Under the pieces are notes generated by a model. It had not been told where the DNA came from, did no database searches, and was given only the letters and a program-made list of their open reading frames with translations. Both the position numbers and the translations under genes were made by a program. Positions 26,734 through 34,691 of a stretch of 64,000 nucleotides of DNA are shown piece after piece (within the stretch, counting starts at the first letter, position 1; each line of letters starts with the position of its first letter). Location of the stretch: NCBI RefSeq assembly GCF_009754945.1, contig NZ_WPIN01000015.1:153413-217412 (forward strand), read 5' to 3'. Origin of the DNA: Spirosoma arboris (lineage in GTDB: Bacteria; Bacteroidota; Bacteroidia; Cytophagales; Spirosomataceae).

Positions 26734-27149
26734 TGTACCAACCGGGCTAACATGGCATCCAGTGCCTTGTAATACAGATCTCCATTTATCAGAAACGTGG
26801 GAATCAAAAATGGCCTTGCCGGTAGGTTGACTTCCCGTTTGCCAGCCCCTTTAAACTGGCCAGCTAACTCCTCCCAACCCTCGGGTATTGAGACTAAGCC
26901 ACCCGTTCCAAATTCTACAAATGGGGCATAGGGCACGGAAAACGTAATCTTTGCGCCAAAGCCCCGGTTTGTTGATTCGTAAAAACCGGACTGTCTCAAT
27001 TTTCCGTGATCGACTGCCACCTTCTCAACCGCCTGGAATTCCGTCAACCGTCCATAGGTTTCGGTAATCTGAATGGCTCCGGTTTCCGCTTCTTTGGGTA
27101 GTCGTTTCAGATCCCGAATCAGCTCATCAAGGCCGTGTACTTTACTCAT
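26730..27149 (-). CDS. HK97 gp10-like tail component (139 aa)
   Basis: MSKVHGLDELIRDLKRLPKE at the start and VPYAPFVEFGTGG in the middle followed by PARPFLIPTF near the end are the hallmarks of the HK97 gp10 / minor tail family, which acts at the head-tail joint. It lies between head closure and tail terminator genes with four-base overlaps on both sides. Confidence 0.9.
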   Translation of the reverse strand: MSKVHGLDELIRDLKRLPKEAETGAIQITETYGRLTEFQAVEKVAVDHGKLRQSGFYESTNRGFGAKITFSVPYAPFVEFGTGGLVSIPEGWEELAGQFKGAGKREVNLPARPFLIPTFLINGDLYYKALDAMLARLVQ

Positions 27150-27463
27150 TGCTGAATCGCAGTAACCACACGAACTACGTTCTTGAAATCTTCAGCTACA
27201 TCAGGCCCCTGAAGGGTGAAGCGTCGATTATTCCAGATAAGCGTATCCCCAGCCAGTAACACCAAACCCGCCCGTTTCCAGAATTTAGCCTGAATGACCA
27301 GGCTAAGTTTTTGCTGAATCAAATCCGGTCGAGACGGAGATTTTAACTCCTTCACTTCGGCCAGTCCATTCAGCAGTTCCGTTTCACCGGACTTGGTAGA
27401 ACCTCCAGCATTATCTGAAGCCCGAACAGAGCGAACGATTTGAATCCGATCCCGTGGAATCAT
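27146..27463 (-). CDS. Head closure / head-tail adaptor protein (105 aa)
   Basis: The small beta-barrel pattern (IQIVRSVRASDNAGGST, ELLNGLAEVKELKSPS, LLAGDTLIWNNRRFTLQGP) matches the phage head-tail joining family (SPP1 gp16 / HK97 gp7-like). It follows the connector gene directly. Confidence 0.85.
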   Translation of the reverse strand: MIPRDRIQIVRSVRASDNAGGSTKSGETELLNGLAEVKELKSPSRPDLIQQKLSLVIQAKFWKRAGLVLLAGDTLIWNNRRFTLQGPDVAEDFKNVVRVVTAIQQ

Positions 27464-27951
27464 CAGCTTGCCCAGTTAAAGGTTCGATACCGTCGAATGG
27501 AGTCTTTCCAGCCACCGGCTTTCAGGCTTGAATTCAAGCCTGAATACTCAGCCGCAGCGCGGGCCACAGCATCAAGCAAAACCGCTGGAATGGAATCAAA
27601 GTCATAGCCACACTTAAAGACGATGTTGCCCCCAGTAGGCCAATCCGCCGTTAAGCGGCCATCGGCATCCACTGAGCCACCTGCCGAAACGGAGACCGTC
27701 GACAAGTAAGGGCCATAGGGCAAATCCGTCGTTTCAGTCAGGATCGAGTAGGAAACCTTACGGACCTGTGGCCCAATGGAAAGACCCGTAAACCGTTCCA
27801 CATCATCAATCGCCCGGTCACGACAATCCAATAGTAAATCATTGTAATCGTTCAGGTTCAGATCCAGAAATAGCAACGCCTTGATCTTATTGATAAGATC
27901 AAAGTTGGCCACTTCCCGACTCTGAACGCGAATGATTAAGCCTGATTTCAT
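27463..27951 (-). CDS. Head-tail connector protein, gp6-like (162 aa)
   Basis: A helical protein with INKIKALLFLDLNLNDYNDL, then AIDDVERFTGLSIGPQ and VARAAAEYSGLNSSL, as in phage gp6-like connectors that form a ring under the portal. It lies between the small post-capsid protein and the head closure gene, where connectors usually are. Confidence 0.85.
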   Translation of the reverse strand: MKSGLIIRVQSREVANFDLINKIKALLFLDLNLNDYNDLLLDCRDRAIDDVERFTGLSIGPQVRKVSYSILTETTDLPYGPYLSTVSVSAGGSVDADGRLTADWPTGGNIVFKCGYDFDSIPAVLLDAVARAAAEYSGLNSSLKAGGWKDSIRRYRTFNWAS

Positions 27952-28206
27952 CTATTCAGTGAGATTAGCCGTCGAAACGGTTTTGTCGTCTTTGGTTTTA
28001 CGACTGGCAGCGCCCTTGTCGTCTTTCTTCTCAGCGTCCGGATCTTCATCAGACTCAGCTACTGCTTCGAGTTGCTCGTCTGACAACGTAGCCAGCTTTC
28101 GCTCCAGTAGCGACTTGGCCACGTCGTCTTCAGCCTGGAAGGTCTCATCCGTTCCTACATAGCCGTAATCACCGGAGAGGGGTTGGTTTGCAATGAGCGT
28201 TTTCAT
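27952..28206 (-). CDS. Small acidic head-associated protein (84 aa)
   Basis: The start at 28206 (MKTLIANQPLSGDYGYVGTD) is preferred to a longer frame from 28251, which would run into an inverted repeat near 28240-28270. The N-terminal half, with ETFQAEDDVAKSLLERKLA, resembles the short strand-helix domain found in Mu gpN-like or head fibre-like proteins. The C-terminal half is charged and disordered. It lies directly between capsid and connector genes. Confidence 0.65.
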   Translation of the reverse strand: MKTLIANQPLSGDYGYVGTDETFQAEDDVAKSLLERKLATLSDEQLEAVAESDEDPDAEKKDDKGAASRKTKDDKTVSTANLTE

Positions 28207-28299
28207 AGCTAATCGGGTAAAAAATGAATGATTTTCGCCACCAAAGCCCAACGTGACGTGCGTTGGGCTTTGGTTAGGTATGATCTGGATTGCCCGGTA

Positions 28300-29703
28300 T
28301 TAGGCCGTTTTAATCAGGTTTTTGCCCGCTGAGAAGGTAGACTTAACCAGTCCTTTCAGATCCGGCGTCTTCACGAACAATACACCCCGTAGCGAAGCCG
28401 TGATGGTTGTCCGGTCAGTCAGCGCATCGTCTTCGTTTTGCTCGAAGAAACGAAGCGTCAGATTTCGTTTGATACGGAATTTCACGAGTTGTGGGTTACA
28501 CACCAGTACCGTATCTGAGCCAAAACGATTCGTTTTGATGACCTGAAGTCCAGCGATGAGCATGCCCGTTGCTGATACAAAAGGAGGGATCAAATACCGG
28601 CCCTGGGTGTCTTTGTAGAGGTTCATGTTGGCAAAAGCTGAAGAACCTAAAATGACGTGCGTAGGCATGTAGTTGGCCAACTCAATCTGCAAGGCCATTG
28701 CCTGAATCAGGTCGAAGTTATTGGGAGCGGCCAGCGTTTCAAAGCCAGATGGGAGCGCAAAGGCAGTCGATTGAGTCAGAATACCCGTGTGGTGTTCGCC
28801 TGTACCATCACCTGACAAAATTTCGTTTTCCAACTGGTTGTTCATACCCGCTGGACCGTCGATTAATTCATCCTGAATTTCAGATAGAACAAAATCAACG
28901 TCTTCCAACATCTCTTCGGTGATTTTGGTGTAAACCGCCGTTTTCTTGGTGTTGGCAAACTTTTTAGCCCACTTGCCTGACCATTGGGGGAACGTGGCAC
29001 CTTCCGCAACCTGGCCAGCACCACCTTCAACCATTACCCGTTCGTTCCACGAAACCGTGTTTTCGGACGTAGCACCTACACTGATTAAGTTACGGATGAA
29101 AAATGGAGTCGTCGGATCTTTGGCCACGCCTGGTTCCATTTCCAGACCACGCAGTAAAAACGAGTTAGTTCCTGTCAGCGAGTAGCTGGTAGAGTTGATC
29201 GAGACCGTTTTTAAGTCAATTTCAATTCCCTTCTTTTCGTGGCCAGCGGGTAGGTTCCATGCATTTTTGACGAAATCATTAGCCGTAGCCTTTTCCTCAA
29301 TTTGCTGCATTAAGGACTTCTTTTCGGTCTGGGAATCTTTGATGCGGTCTTTGGCAGCTTGCAGTTCATCCAAGTGCTTTTGCTGTTTTTCCGCCCTATC
29401 TTCCCACTCTTTCTTTAAGGTCTCCAATTCCTCTTTGGTAGCCTTTTTATCAGTCGCTTTCTCAAAGTCCTCTTTCCAGCCTTTGACCTGCTCTTTCATG
29501 TCTTTGATGCCTTCATTGAAGGTTTTTTCGACATCCTCAAGCGACTTGTCAAACCAGATTTTGGCGCGTTCATACAGATTAGCCGCCCACCCCCGATTGG
29601 GATTTAAGGTAGTGGCGTAGGAAAACGCCATTGCCTGCCCATTCTGATTGAACAGCGTGAACAGAACAAGGGTGAGCACTAACAACACAAGTTGTGTTTT
29701 CAT
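28300..29703 (-). CDS. HK97-fold major capsid protein with an N-terminal hydrophobic leader (467 aa)
   Basis: After a hydrophobic first segment (MKTQLVLLVLTLVLFTLF) come about 120 residues of charged coiled coil (delta or scaffold domain) and, from about residue 155, the HK97-type body with SVGATSENTVSWNERVMVEG, THVILGSSAFANMNLYKD and LTDRTTITASLRG near the C-terminus. The protease next to it would cut off the delta domain. The leader looks like a Sec signal peptide, which is unexpected for a capsid. An internal ATG at 29631 (MAFSYATTLNPN) would remove it, but would leave an 89-base gap, whereas the first ATG is 17 bases after the protease stop. Confidence 0.9.
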   Translation of the reverse strand: MKTQLVLLVLTLVLFTLFNQNGQAMAFSYATTLNPNRGWAANLYERAKIWFDKSLEDVEKTFNEGIKDMKEQVKGWKEDFEKATDKKATKEELETLKKEWEDRAEKQQKHLDELQAAKDRIKDSQTEKKSLMQQIEEKATANDFVKNAWNLPAGHEKKGIEIDLKTVSINSTSYSLTGTNSFLLRGLEMEPGVAKDPTTPFFIRNLISVGATSENTVSWNERVMVEGGAGQVAEGATFPQWSGKWAKKFANTKKTAVYTKITEEMLEDVDFVLSEIQDELIDGPAGMNNQLENEILSGDGTGEHHTGILTQSTAFALPSGFETLAAPNNFDLIQAMALQIELANYMPTHVILGSSAFANMNLYKDTQGRYLIPPFVSATGMLIAGLQVIKTNRFGSDTVLVCNPQLVKFRIKRNLTLRFFEQNEDDALTDRTTITASLRGVLFVKTPDLKGLVKSTFSAGKNLIKTA

Positions 29704-29720
29704 GGTCGTGTTACAGAATT

Positions 29721-30440
29721 TTAATTGAGAGTAAATTGGGACTTCATTCGCTCGGCAAATCCTTTGTAGTCCGGCTCAGTGTCTTTCGGCGGCTGAGTGG
29801 TGCGTTTGTGTTTTTCCAGGAGCTTGCCTAACTCATCGTACTTGGATTGAAAAAATTCATAGGTGGAATCCTGCCAGTTATCCCGGTGCAGGATCGATTC
29901 GAGATGCTTATAAAGCGCTTTGGCATCCTCCTCATCCAACTCATTGTCATCAAACTGACCTTTGAGTCCGGTCATTGGCGTGAGCGGATTTGCTCCATAG
30001 CCGGTTAGCGTAGATCCTTCATACAGCATCACCTCAGAGAGCATATTGCCGTCTGCTGTTTTTTGCTCATTTACCGTTTTGTAGCCAATGGAATGCTCAA
30101 GGCCATATTTGTTAACAAAACAGGCAATCACTAAATCAGAATCAGGAATAAAAACGCCCTCGTGGTTTTTGAGGAGTTGAGACTTGTAACCCAGACCTGT
30201 ATTGTCTTCGTATAGATCCTGAAAGACACCAAGTGGACTTTTGAAGCTGTGATTAAGCAGGTGCTTGATGCGGCCTGAACCTTTAGGACCACCTTCGGAA
30301 ACGGTCTTGACGAAGGTTTTTCCCTTGACCGTAAAATCCCCATCAGAATCTTTGTTGTACCAATGTGACAGGTAGCCAGTCGTGACACCAGTAACGGTGT
30401 CAATATCCTTAACACTAATGTTTAGGTTCTTAAACTTCAC
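29721..30440 (-). CDS. HK97-family prohead protease (239 aa)
   Basis: The catalytic segments are readable: LLNHS with H64 and EHSIGY with S117, matching the His and Ser of the U35 prohead protease family, followed by YEGSTLTGYGANPLTPM, the substrate-strand region. The C-terminal part is helical and disordered. The protease cleaves the capsid delta domain during maturation. The start codon is GTG at 30440; no ATG is available in the N-terminal part. The CCGTAAC motif precedes it by four bases. Confidence 0.92.
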   Translation of the reverse strand: MKFKNLNISVKDIDTVTGVTTGYLSHWYNKDSDGDFTVKGKTFVKTVSEGGPKGSGRIKHLLNHSFKSPLGVFQDLYEDNTGLGYKSQLLKNHEGVFIPDSDLVIACFVNKYGLEHSIGYKTVNEQKTADGNMLSEVMLYEGSTLTGYGANPLTPMTGLKGQFDDNELDEEDAKALYKHLESILHRDNWQDSTYEFFQSKYDELGKLLEKHKRTTQPPKDTEPDYKGFAERMKSQFTLN

Positions 30441-30625
30441 AGCAGTTACGGAGGGTACGAAATGATGGCTGTGAAGTTCAGAGATGAACTAACGGTTATC
30501 TATAAACGCGTGTTAATGATGGAGAAATATTTTTTTTGTTTCGCAGTCTGTGCCGCTGACTTGTAGTGATTTTCTAATTCTATTTGCCAACTTTACGCCT
30601 GGCGGAAATTCCAGATTCTAATTGT

Positions 30626-31117
30626 ATGTTTACATCTATCCAGCCAATTCGAAAGCTTTTAGTATTGATGTACCTGTTTGGCTGGGCGTTTATCGGTTGT
30701 CAGTCAAAACCAGATCCTGAGCCTGATTACGTGAGCGCACTCGTGGGTACCTACAAAGTAAAAAAGTGGGTATTTAACTGGAAAACTTATTCCGATACGA
30801 CTTATGCCCCTTACGTAGCGGGTCGAATCTTCGTTGAACGGGCGGCAACAGATGATAAAAAAATCGGGATTGACTCATTCTTGAAACAGATCGATAAATC
30901 AACACCCATTACTGATTCCGACCTGGAAAATGACTTTCTATATCAAACTGCCCATTTTAACCCACAGAAAAATCTTTTCACGGTTAATTCAAAAAATGGC
31001 ATTATTACGTTTGCTAATAGTTTTGCCTCAGGGACCTATACTAAGGATACCTTAATCTATATCTATACGACCCCGGGGGATCCCCCGGCCCAGTATATTA
31101 TAACAGCCGTAAAATAG
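30626..31117 (+). CDS. Lipoprotein (163 aa), probable moron
   Basis: From the ATG at 30626 (MFTSIQPIRKLLVLMYLFGW) the signal ends in the lipobox FIGC at residues 22-25. The mature part resembles a small beta-barrel or lipocalin-like protein (LVGTYKVKKWVFNWKTY, GIITFANSFASGTY, DTLIYIYTTPG). Its gene runs against the phage late genes and is separated from the next minus-strand gene by only two bases. A surface or superinfection-related role is possible but not shown. Confidence 0.7.
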   Translation: MFTSIQPIRKLLVLMYLFGWAFIGCQSKPDPEPDYVSALVGTYKVKKWVFNWKTYSDTTYAPYVAGRIFVERAATDDKKIGIDSFLKQIDKSTPITDSDLENDFLYQTAHFNPQKNLFTVNSKNGIITFANSFASGTYTKDTLIYIYTTPGDPPAQYIITAVK

Positions 31118-31119
31118 CG

Positions 31120-31380
31120 CTACGACTCCTGGGAATAATGCCGGGAACGGGCAGAATAAAACACTTCCCGATCTTTAAAACGTCGACCACGATTTAGCAG
31201 GCTAGTATAAAGTTGCTCCGTGGATTCATAGGCAGCACCCATGTATTGCTTTTCACCGCCGAGTTGCTGCCATTTCTCTTCAAATACTTGAATGAAACCA
31301 GCTACCGTCTGAAAGGAAAGACAGAAATCGACCAGCTCACGGGCAGTCGTGTCCAGGGGAAGAATCGGAATGCAAATCAT
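31120..31380 (-). CDS. Hypothetical phage protein (86 aa), paralogue of the protein at 24776-25036
   Basis: From the ATG at 31380 the protein starts MICIPILPLDTTARELVDF. The C-terminal half (GAAYESTEQLYTSL, then GRRFKDREVFY) matches the paralogue at 24776-25036. In both cases the gene lies in the structural module next to an accessory insertion. The CCGTAAC motif directly precedes the start. No function is known. Confidence 0.75.
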   Translation of the reverse strand: MICIPILPLDTTARELVDFCLSFQTVAGFIQVFEEKWQQLGGEKQYMGAAYESTEQLYTSLLNRGRRFKDREVFYSARSRHYSQES

Positions 31381-31672
31381 CAAGTTACGGGTGTTGTACT
31401 GGCTTGAAGTTACAGAATCCCAACAAGTGTTAATAGGTAGAAATCGCTAATCTTTCAGAACGGGGCATTAAATGACTAATAGACAGATACTTCATATAAA
31501 TTACTATCACAAAAAAAAAGGTGTTTTTCCCGTTGTGGAAGAACGAAAAAAAACAGTATTTGCTAGTCGCCATTCATTGGTAGTAAATAAATCTATCTTA
31601 TCAAAGGACATAATTTAAGGGCGTGAAGTTGTTTGGCTTAATGAACTTAATCGATAGTAAAAATTATTGTTT
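31381..31672. other. AT-rich intergenic region upstream of the NACHT gene
   Basis: No gene is visible. The region changes from phage-like composition to strongly AT-rich over about 290 bases and must contain the NACHT promoter. A9 at 31510-31518 and A7 at 31547-31553 are present. A minus-strand CCGTAAC lies at 31384-31390. Confidence 0.4.
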
Positions 31673-33583
31673 ATGGATTCAATATTGAGTATTATTAAAT
31701 CATTAGATTATAAAGGTATAATTGCTGAATATGTACTTCATAATTTAGCTGATATAGCATTTAAAAAGGTTAAAGATTTTATAGATGATGAAAATGAGTT
31801 GCTTAGACGCAGCGGTTCAGACCTTGTATTTAGTTTAGAGTCAAGCGAAGAAACTATTATAAAACAGATTGTATTCAATGTAAAAAAAGCTAATAATTGG
31901 TGTAATAATGTTTCTTTTAAAGATGCCCCAGAATCAAAATCTTTAAATCAAGTTTATGTTGGTTTAGATTATTATGTTTCTCCAAAAAGATTAAGGATTG
32001 AGAATTTAGAAGACTCGAAGCTGCCTTTTAATTCTCTTTTAGAGAATATTAAATATAATACTGTAGTACTTGGAGGTCCAGGCGCGGGAAAAACTACATT
32101 AATGAAATTTTTGTGCTATAGAGTTTTGAATGAAAAACTGTATGAAAATATATTTACATGCCCAGTTGTTATAAGATTTAGAGAGCTTAGAATACCTAAA
32201 AAAATATCCGACATAAATGATTATAATTTATATTCTATTCTGAAAAATGAGTTGGGTATAATTGTGAATAGTGAAAATAGTTTCAGTGTGAATCAAAGTG
32301 TATTCGACAGTAAATATCGGCAAATTTTGAAAAGAATAATTGTTGATTTTATAGAAGAAGCAAAGCTGTTAATTATTTTAGATGGATACGATGAAATTCC
32401 CAATCCTAAAGTTAAGCAGATTATAAAAAAAGATTTAGAAGAATTGTCTCTTAGTTTAGATAATTCAAAGTTTGTACTTACTTCTAGAACTGGCGATTTT
32501 GACATAAATATAAGTAACTCTGCAACATATGAAGTTTGCTCTCTTTCGAAGGATCAGATTAAATTATTTGCAGAACGTTGGCTAATTGACAAGCAAGAGG
32601 CAGAAGATCTATATAGTCAAATCATGGGGTCCCCATTTTTCGATACAGTTATTCGACCCCTTACTCTTGCGCACTTATGTGCTATCTATGAGCGGTATAA
32701 AAAAATACCAGCAAAGCCTAAATCCGTATACAATAGGGTAGTTCAATTATTATTAGAAGACTGGGACTCACAAAGAGATATTGAAAGAATTTCGAGCTAT
32801 GCTTCATTCGAAGTTGATAGGAAAATAGAATTTTTGTCCAAGTTATCTTATATTTTAACCACTAGATTCAATACCGCTATTTTTAATAGATATGATTTAG
32901 AAAGTGCTTATAGGGCTATATGCCAAGACTTTAATTTGCCGGTTTCGCAAATGAGAAAAGTTATTAATGAGATAGAAAGTCACAATGGATTATTTATACA
33001 ATCTGGAATAGAGTCATATGAATTTGCTCATAAATCAATCCAAGAATTTTTGGCTGCTAAATATATTGTAGGTTTGCCTGAAATTCCATCAAATTTTGAT
33101 TTATTGAAAAATATTGCTAATGAAATTGCAATTGCGGTTGCAATTTCATCTGATCCGAATATGTATCTAGGTGTACTTTTATTACATAAGATTAAAAAGC
33201 CCTCCTATTCTCCCGTATTTTTTAAGATTCTTTTTTCAAGACTATTAATTGAGAAGCCTGACTATAATGATAAGCCTATTTTTTTTGTTGCATTGGCTAA
33301 TATTCATTTTATAATAAACAGTTCAGAAAATTTGCAAAAATTTAATCCTTTTGAATTAGAAGATATTAATAGCTTGATTTTTAACTTATTAGAAGAGGTT
33401 GTTGTGAAAAAATCCATAAAAAGATTTTCTAAATTATACAAATATACTGGTGTAGGATCGAGTTATGATACTTTTATATATTCATTCGCTGGAAAAAATG
33501 TTTCATTAGGCGAAAGAAATTATCTACCCTACTCACTTTTAGTGAACGAAGTATCTTATAAATATATAAATGCGCATAATTGA
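31673..33583 (+). CDS. NACHT-domain NTPase (636 aa), candidate NLR-like anti-phage protein
   Basis: The Walker A motif GGPGAGKTT near residue 138 and the Walker B stretch LLIILDGYDEIPNP near residue 235, with the small residue and two acids typical of NACHT, identify a STAND NTPase. A winged-helix region with YEFAHKSIQEFLAAKYI near residue 455 follows. Only about 170 residues come after it, with no LRR, TPR or nuclease domain, so it resembles the short bacterial NACHT proteins with a small C-terminal sensor. The N-terminal 130 residues are helical, without a known effector motif. The start is the ATG at 31673; a TTG at 31667 is in frame. The gene is far more AT-rich than its surroundings, a sign of transfer. 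Confidence 0.85.
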   Translation: MDSILSIIKSLDYKGIIAEYVLHNLADIAFKKVKDFIDDENELLRRSGSDLVFSLESSEETIIKQIVFNVKKANNWCNNVSFKDAPESKSLNQVYVGLDYYVSPKRLRIENLEDSKLPFNSLLENIKYNTVVLGGPGAGKTTLMKFLCYRVLNEKLYENIFTCPVVIRFRELRIPKKISDINDYNLYSILKNELGIIVNSENSFSVNQSVFDSKYRQILKRIIVDFIEEAKLLIILDGYDEIPNPKVKQIIKKDLEELSLSLDNSKFVLTSRTGDFDINISNSATYEVCSLSKDQIKLFAERWLIDKQEAEDLYSQIMGSPFFDTVIRPLTLAHLCAIYERYKKIPAKPKSVYNRVVQLLLEDWDSQRDIERISSYASFEVDRKIEFLSKLSYILTTRFNTAIFNRYDLESAYRAICQDFNLPVSQMRKVINEIESHNGLFIQSGIESYEFAHKSIQEFLAAKYIVGLPEIPSNFDLLKNIANEIAIAVAISSDPNMYLGVLLLHKIKKPSYSPVFFKILFSRLLIEKPDYNDKPIFFVALANIHFIINSSENLQKFNPFELEDINSLIFNLLEEVVVKKSIKRFSKLYKYTGVGSSYDTFIYSFAGKNVSLGERNYLPYSLLVNEVSYKYINAHN

Positions 33584-33634
33584 TCTTGAAAATTGAAACT
33601 TAACCTTATTTTACTGATACCGTATGTTCTATGA

Positions 33635-33641
33635 GTTACGG
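33635..33641 (-). other. Orphan copy of the CCGTAAC junction motif
   Basis: CCGTAACT on the minus strand lies between the NACHT gene and the MuF-like gene, with no start codon following it. A second copy at 31384-31390 lies on the other side of the NACHT gene, so the two flank the insertion. Confidence 0.45.
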
Positions 33642-33714
33642 ATAATAAAAGATAATTTAGGAGTGTAAATAGGGCCATATTTAAGGTCCTTACCTATGCT
33701 GAATCTATCCCTAT

Positions 33715-34503
33715 TTACACGGGGATATATGTCACACAGCAGCGACAATTGCAGCATTCTTTTGCTCCTCCTGCTGGATCACCTGGAAACTTCATTTTTA
33801 CGCCACCTACAACGAAATAACTATCTTTTGGGACAGGTTTTTTGCCAATCATCTGCCTATGATGTTCCCGCGTACGAGTATCCGCTGTGGCAATCCAGAC
33901 TTTGTTCAACTGAAGGCTAGTAGACATAGCGCCTGCCTCATGGCCAAGTGAAGCCACGCGCGTTGTTTCTGTTCGGGCAATGAGTCTAGAGCGGGTTCGG
34001 ACACCTTTACCACCCAACACAGTACTGATTCGTCTGGCCGCTTCCCGATTATCCACGTTTTCAGCATTGGCCTGGACTAGTACACGCCGGATCTGATTGC
34101 GCGTGGTTTCGGCAATCTGGGTAATGCGTGAGGCCGTATCTGCTTGAGATAATAGGCGAGTTGTGGTATTCTGCCAGACCCGCGAAAAGAAACCAACGTC
34201 GGCGGTAATGGTGCGACCAGTGCGTTGGGGGATTAATTCGCGTAAACGTTCAAATTCTCGTTTGGCTGCTTCGGGGAGTGTATGCTGATAGATGCGTGTT
34301 AGTAGTTCACGAACAGAGCCAATCTGAACCAGGTCATTGATGTTGAAGATAGTCCCAGTAAGGCCAATGCGCTCCAGCATGGCCAGTAAGTTTTCCTTAA
34401 TGCCTGATAGCCATTCCTGAACAAGCCGATACGCCCGCCGTTCATGGCGTTTGTACCAGCGCAGGAAGGCTAGGGCGTAGCGACGTTGTTCCTGTAAGTT
34501 CAT
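33715..34503 (-). CDS. MuF-like head morphogenesis protein (262 aa)
   Basis: The C-terminal part has ARTETTRVASLGHEAGAM, then WIATADTRTREHHRQMIGK and finally ECCNCRCCVTYIPV, the classical Mu gpF / SPP1 gp7 pattern with D-x-R-T-R-x-x-H and the CRC end. The N-terminal 150 residues are helical. These minor head proteins bind the portal and may enter the cell with DNA. It lies downstream of portal and a small gene, as usual. Confidence 0.92.
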   Translation of the reverse strand: MNLQEQRRYALAFLRWYKRHERRAYRLVQEWLSGIKENLLAMLERIGLTGTIFNINDLVQIGSVRELLTRIYQHTLPEAAKREFERLRELIPQRTGRTITADVGFFSRVWQNTTTRLLSQADTASRITQIAETTRNQIRRVLVQANAENVDNREAARRISTVLGGKGVRTRSRLIARTETTRVASLGHEAGAMSTSLQLNKVWIATADTRTREHHRQMIGKKPVPKDSYFVVGGVKMKFPGDPAGGAKECCNCRCCVTYIPV

Positions 34504-34691
34504 TTTCTAGGATTTGTACCACAACACATCAGCGCACGACTAGCCGCCCGGTCAGGATTAATCCGACGGTGCAACACTTTTACCGCCTTCTTACCAGGCT
34601 GAAGTGTGAACTCCCGAACTGAACAGTCCAGGTCAATGAGTCCTTCATGCAGGACTTCGCGGGTGGGTTTATTATACAGTGGGGTCATCAT
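34500..34691 (-). CDS. Small phage protein between portal and MuF (63 aa)
   Basis: A basic protein starting MMTPLYNKPTREVLHEG and ending DRAASRALMCCGTNPRK, with four-base overlaps to both the portal gene and the MuF gene, which argues that it is translated. No family recognised. Confidence 0.65.
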   Translation of the reverse strand: MMTPLYNKPTREVLHEGLIDLDCSVREFTLQPGKKAVKVLHRRINPDRAASRALMCCGTNPRK

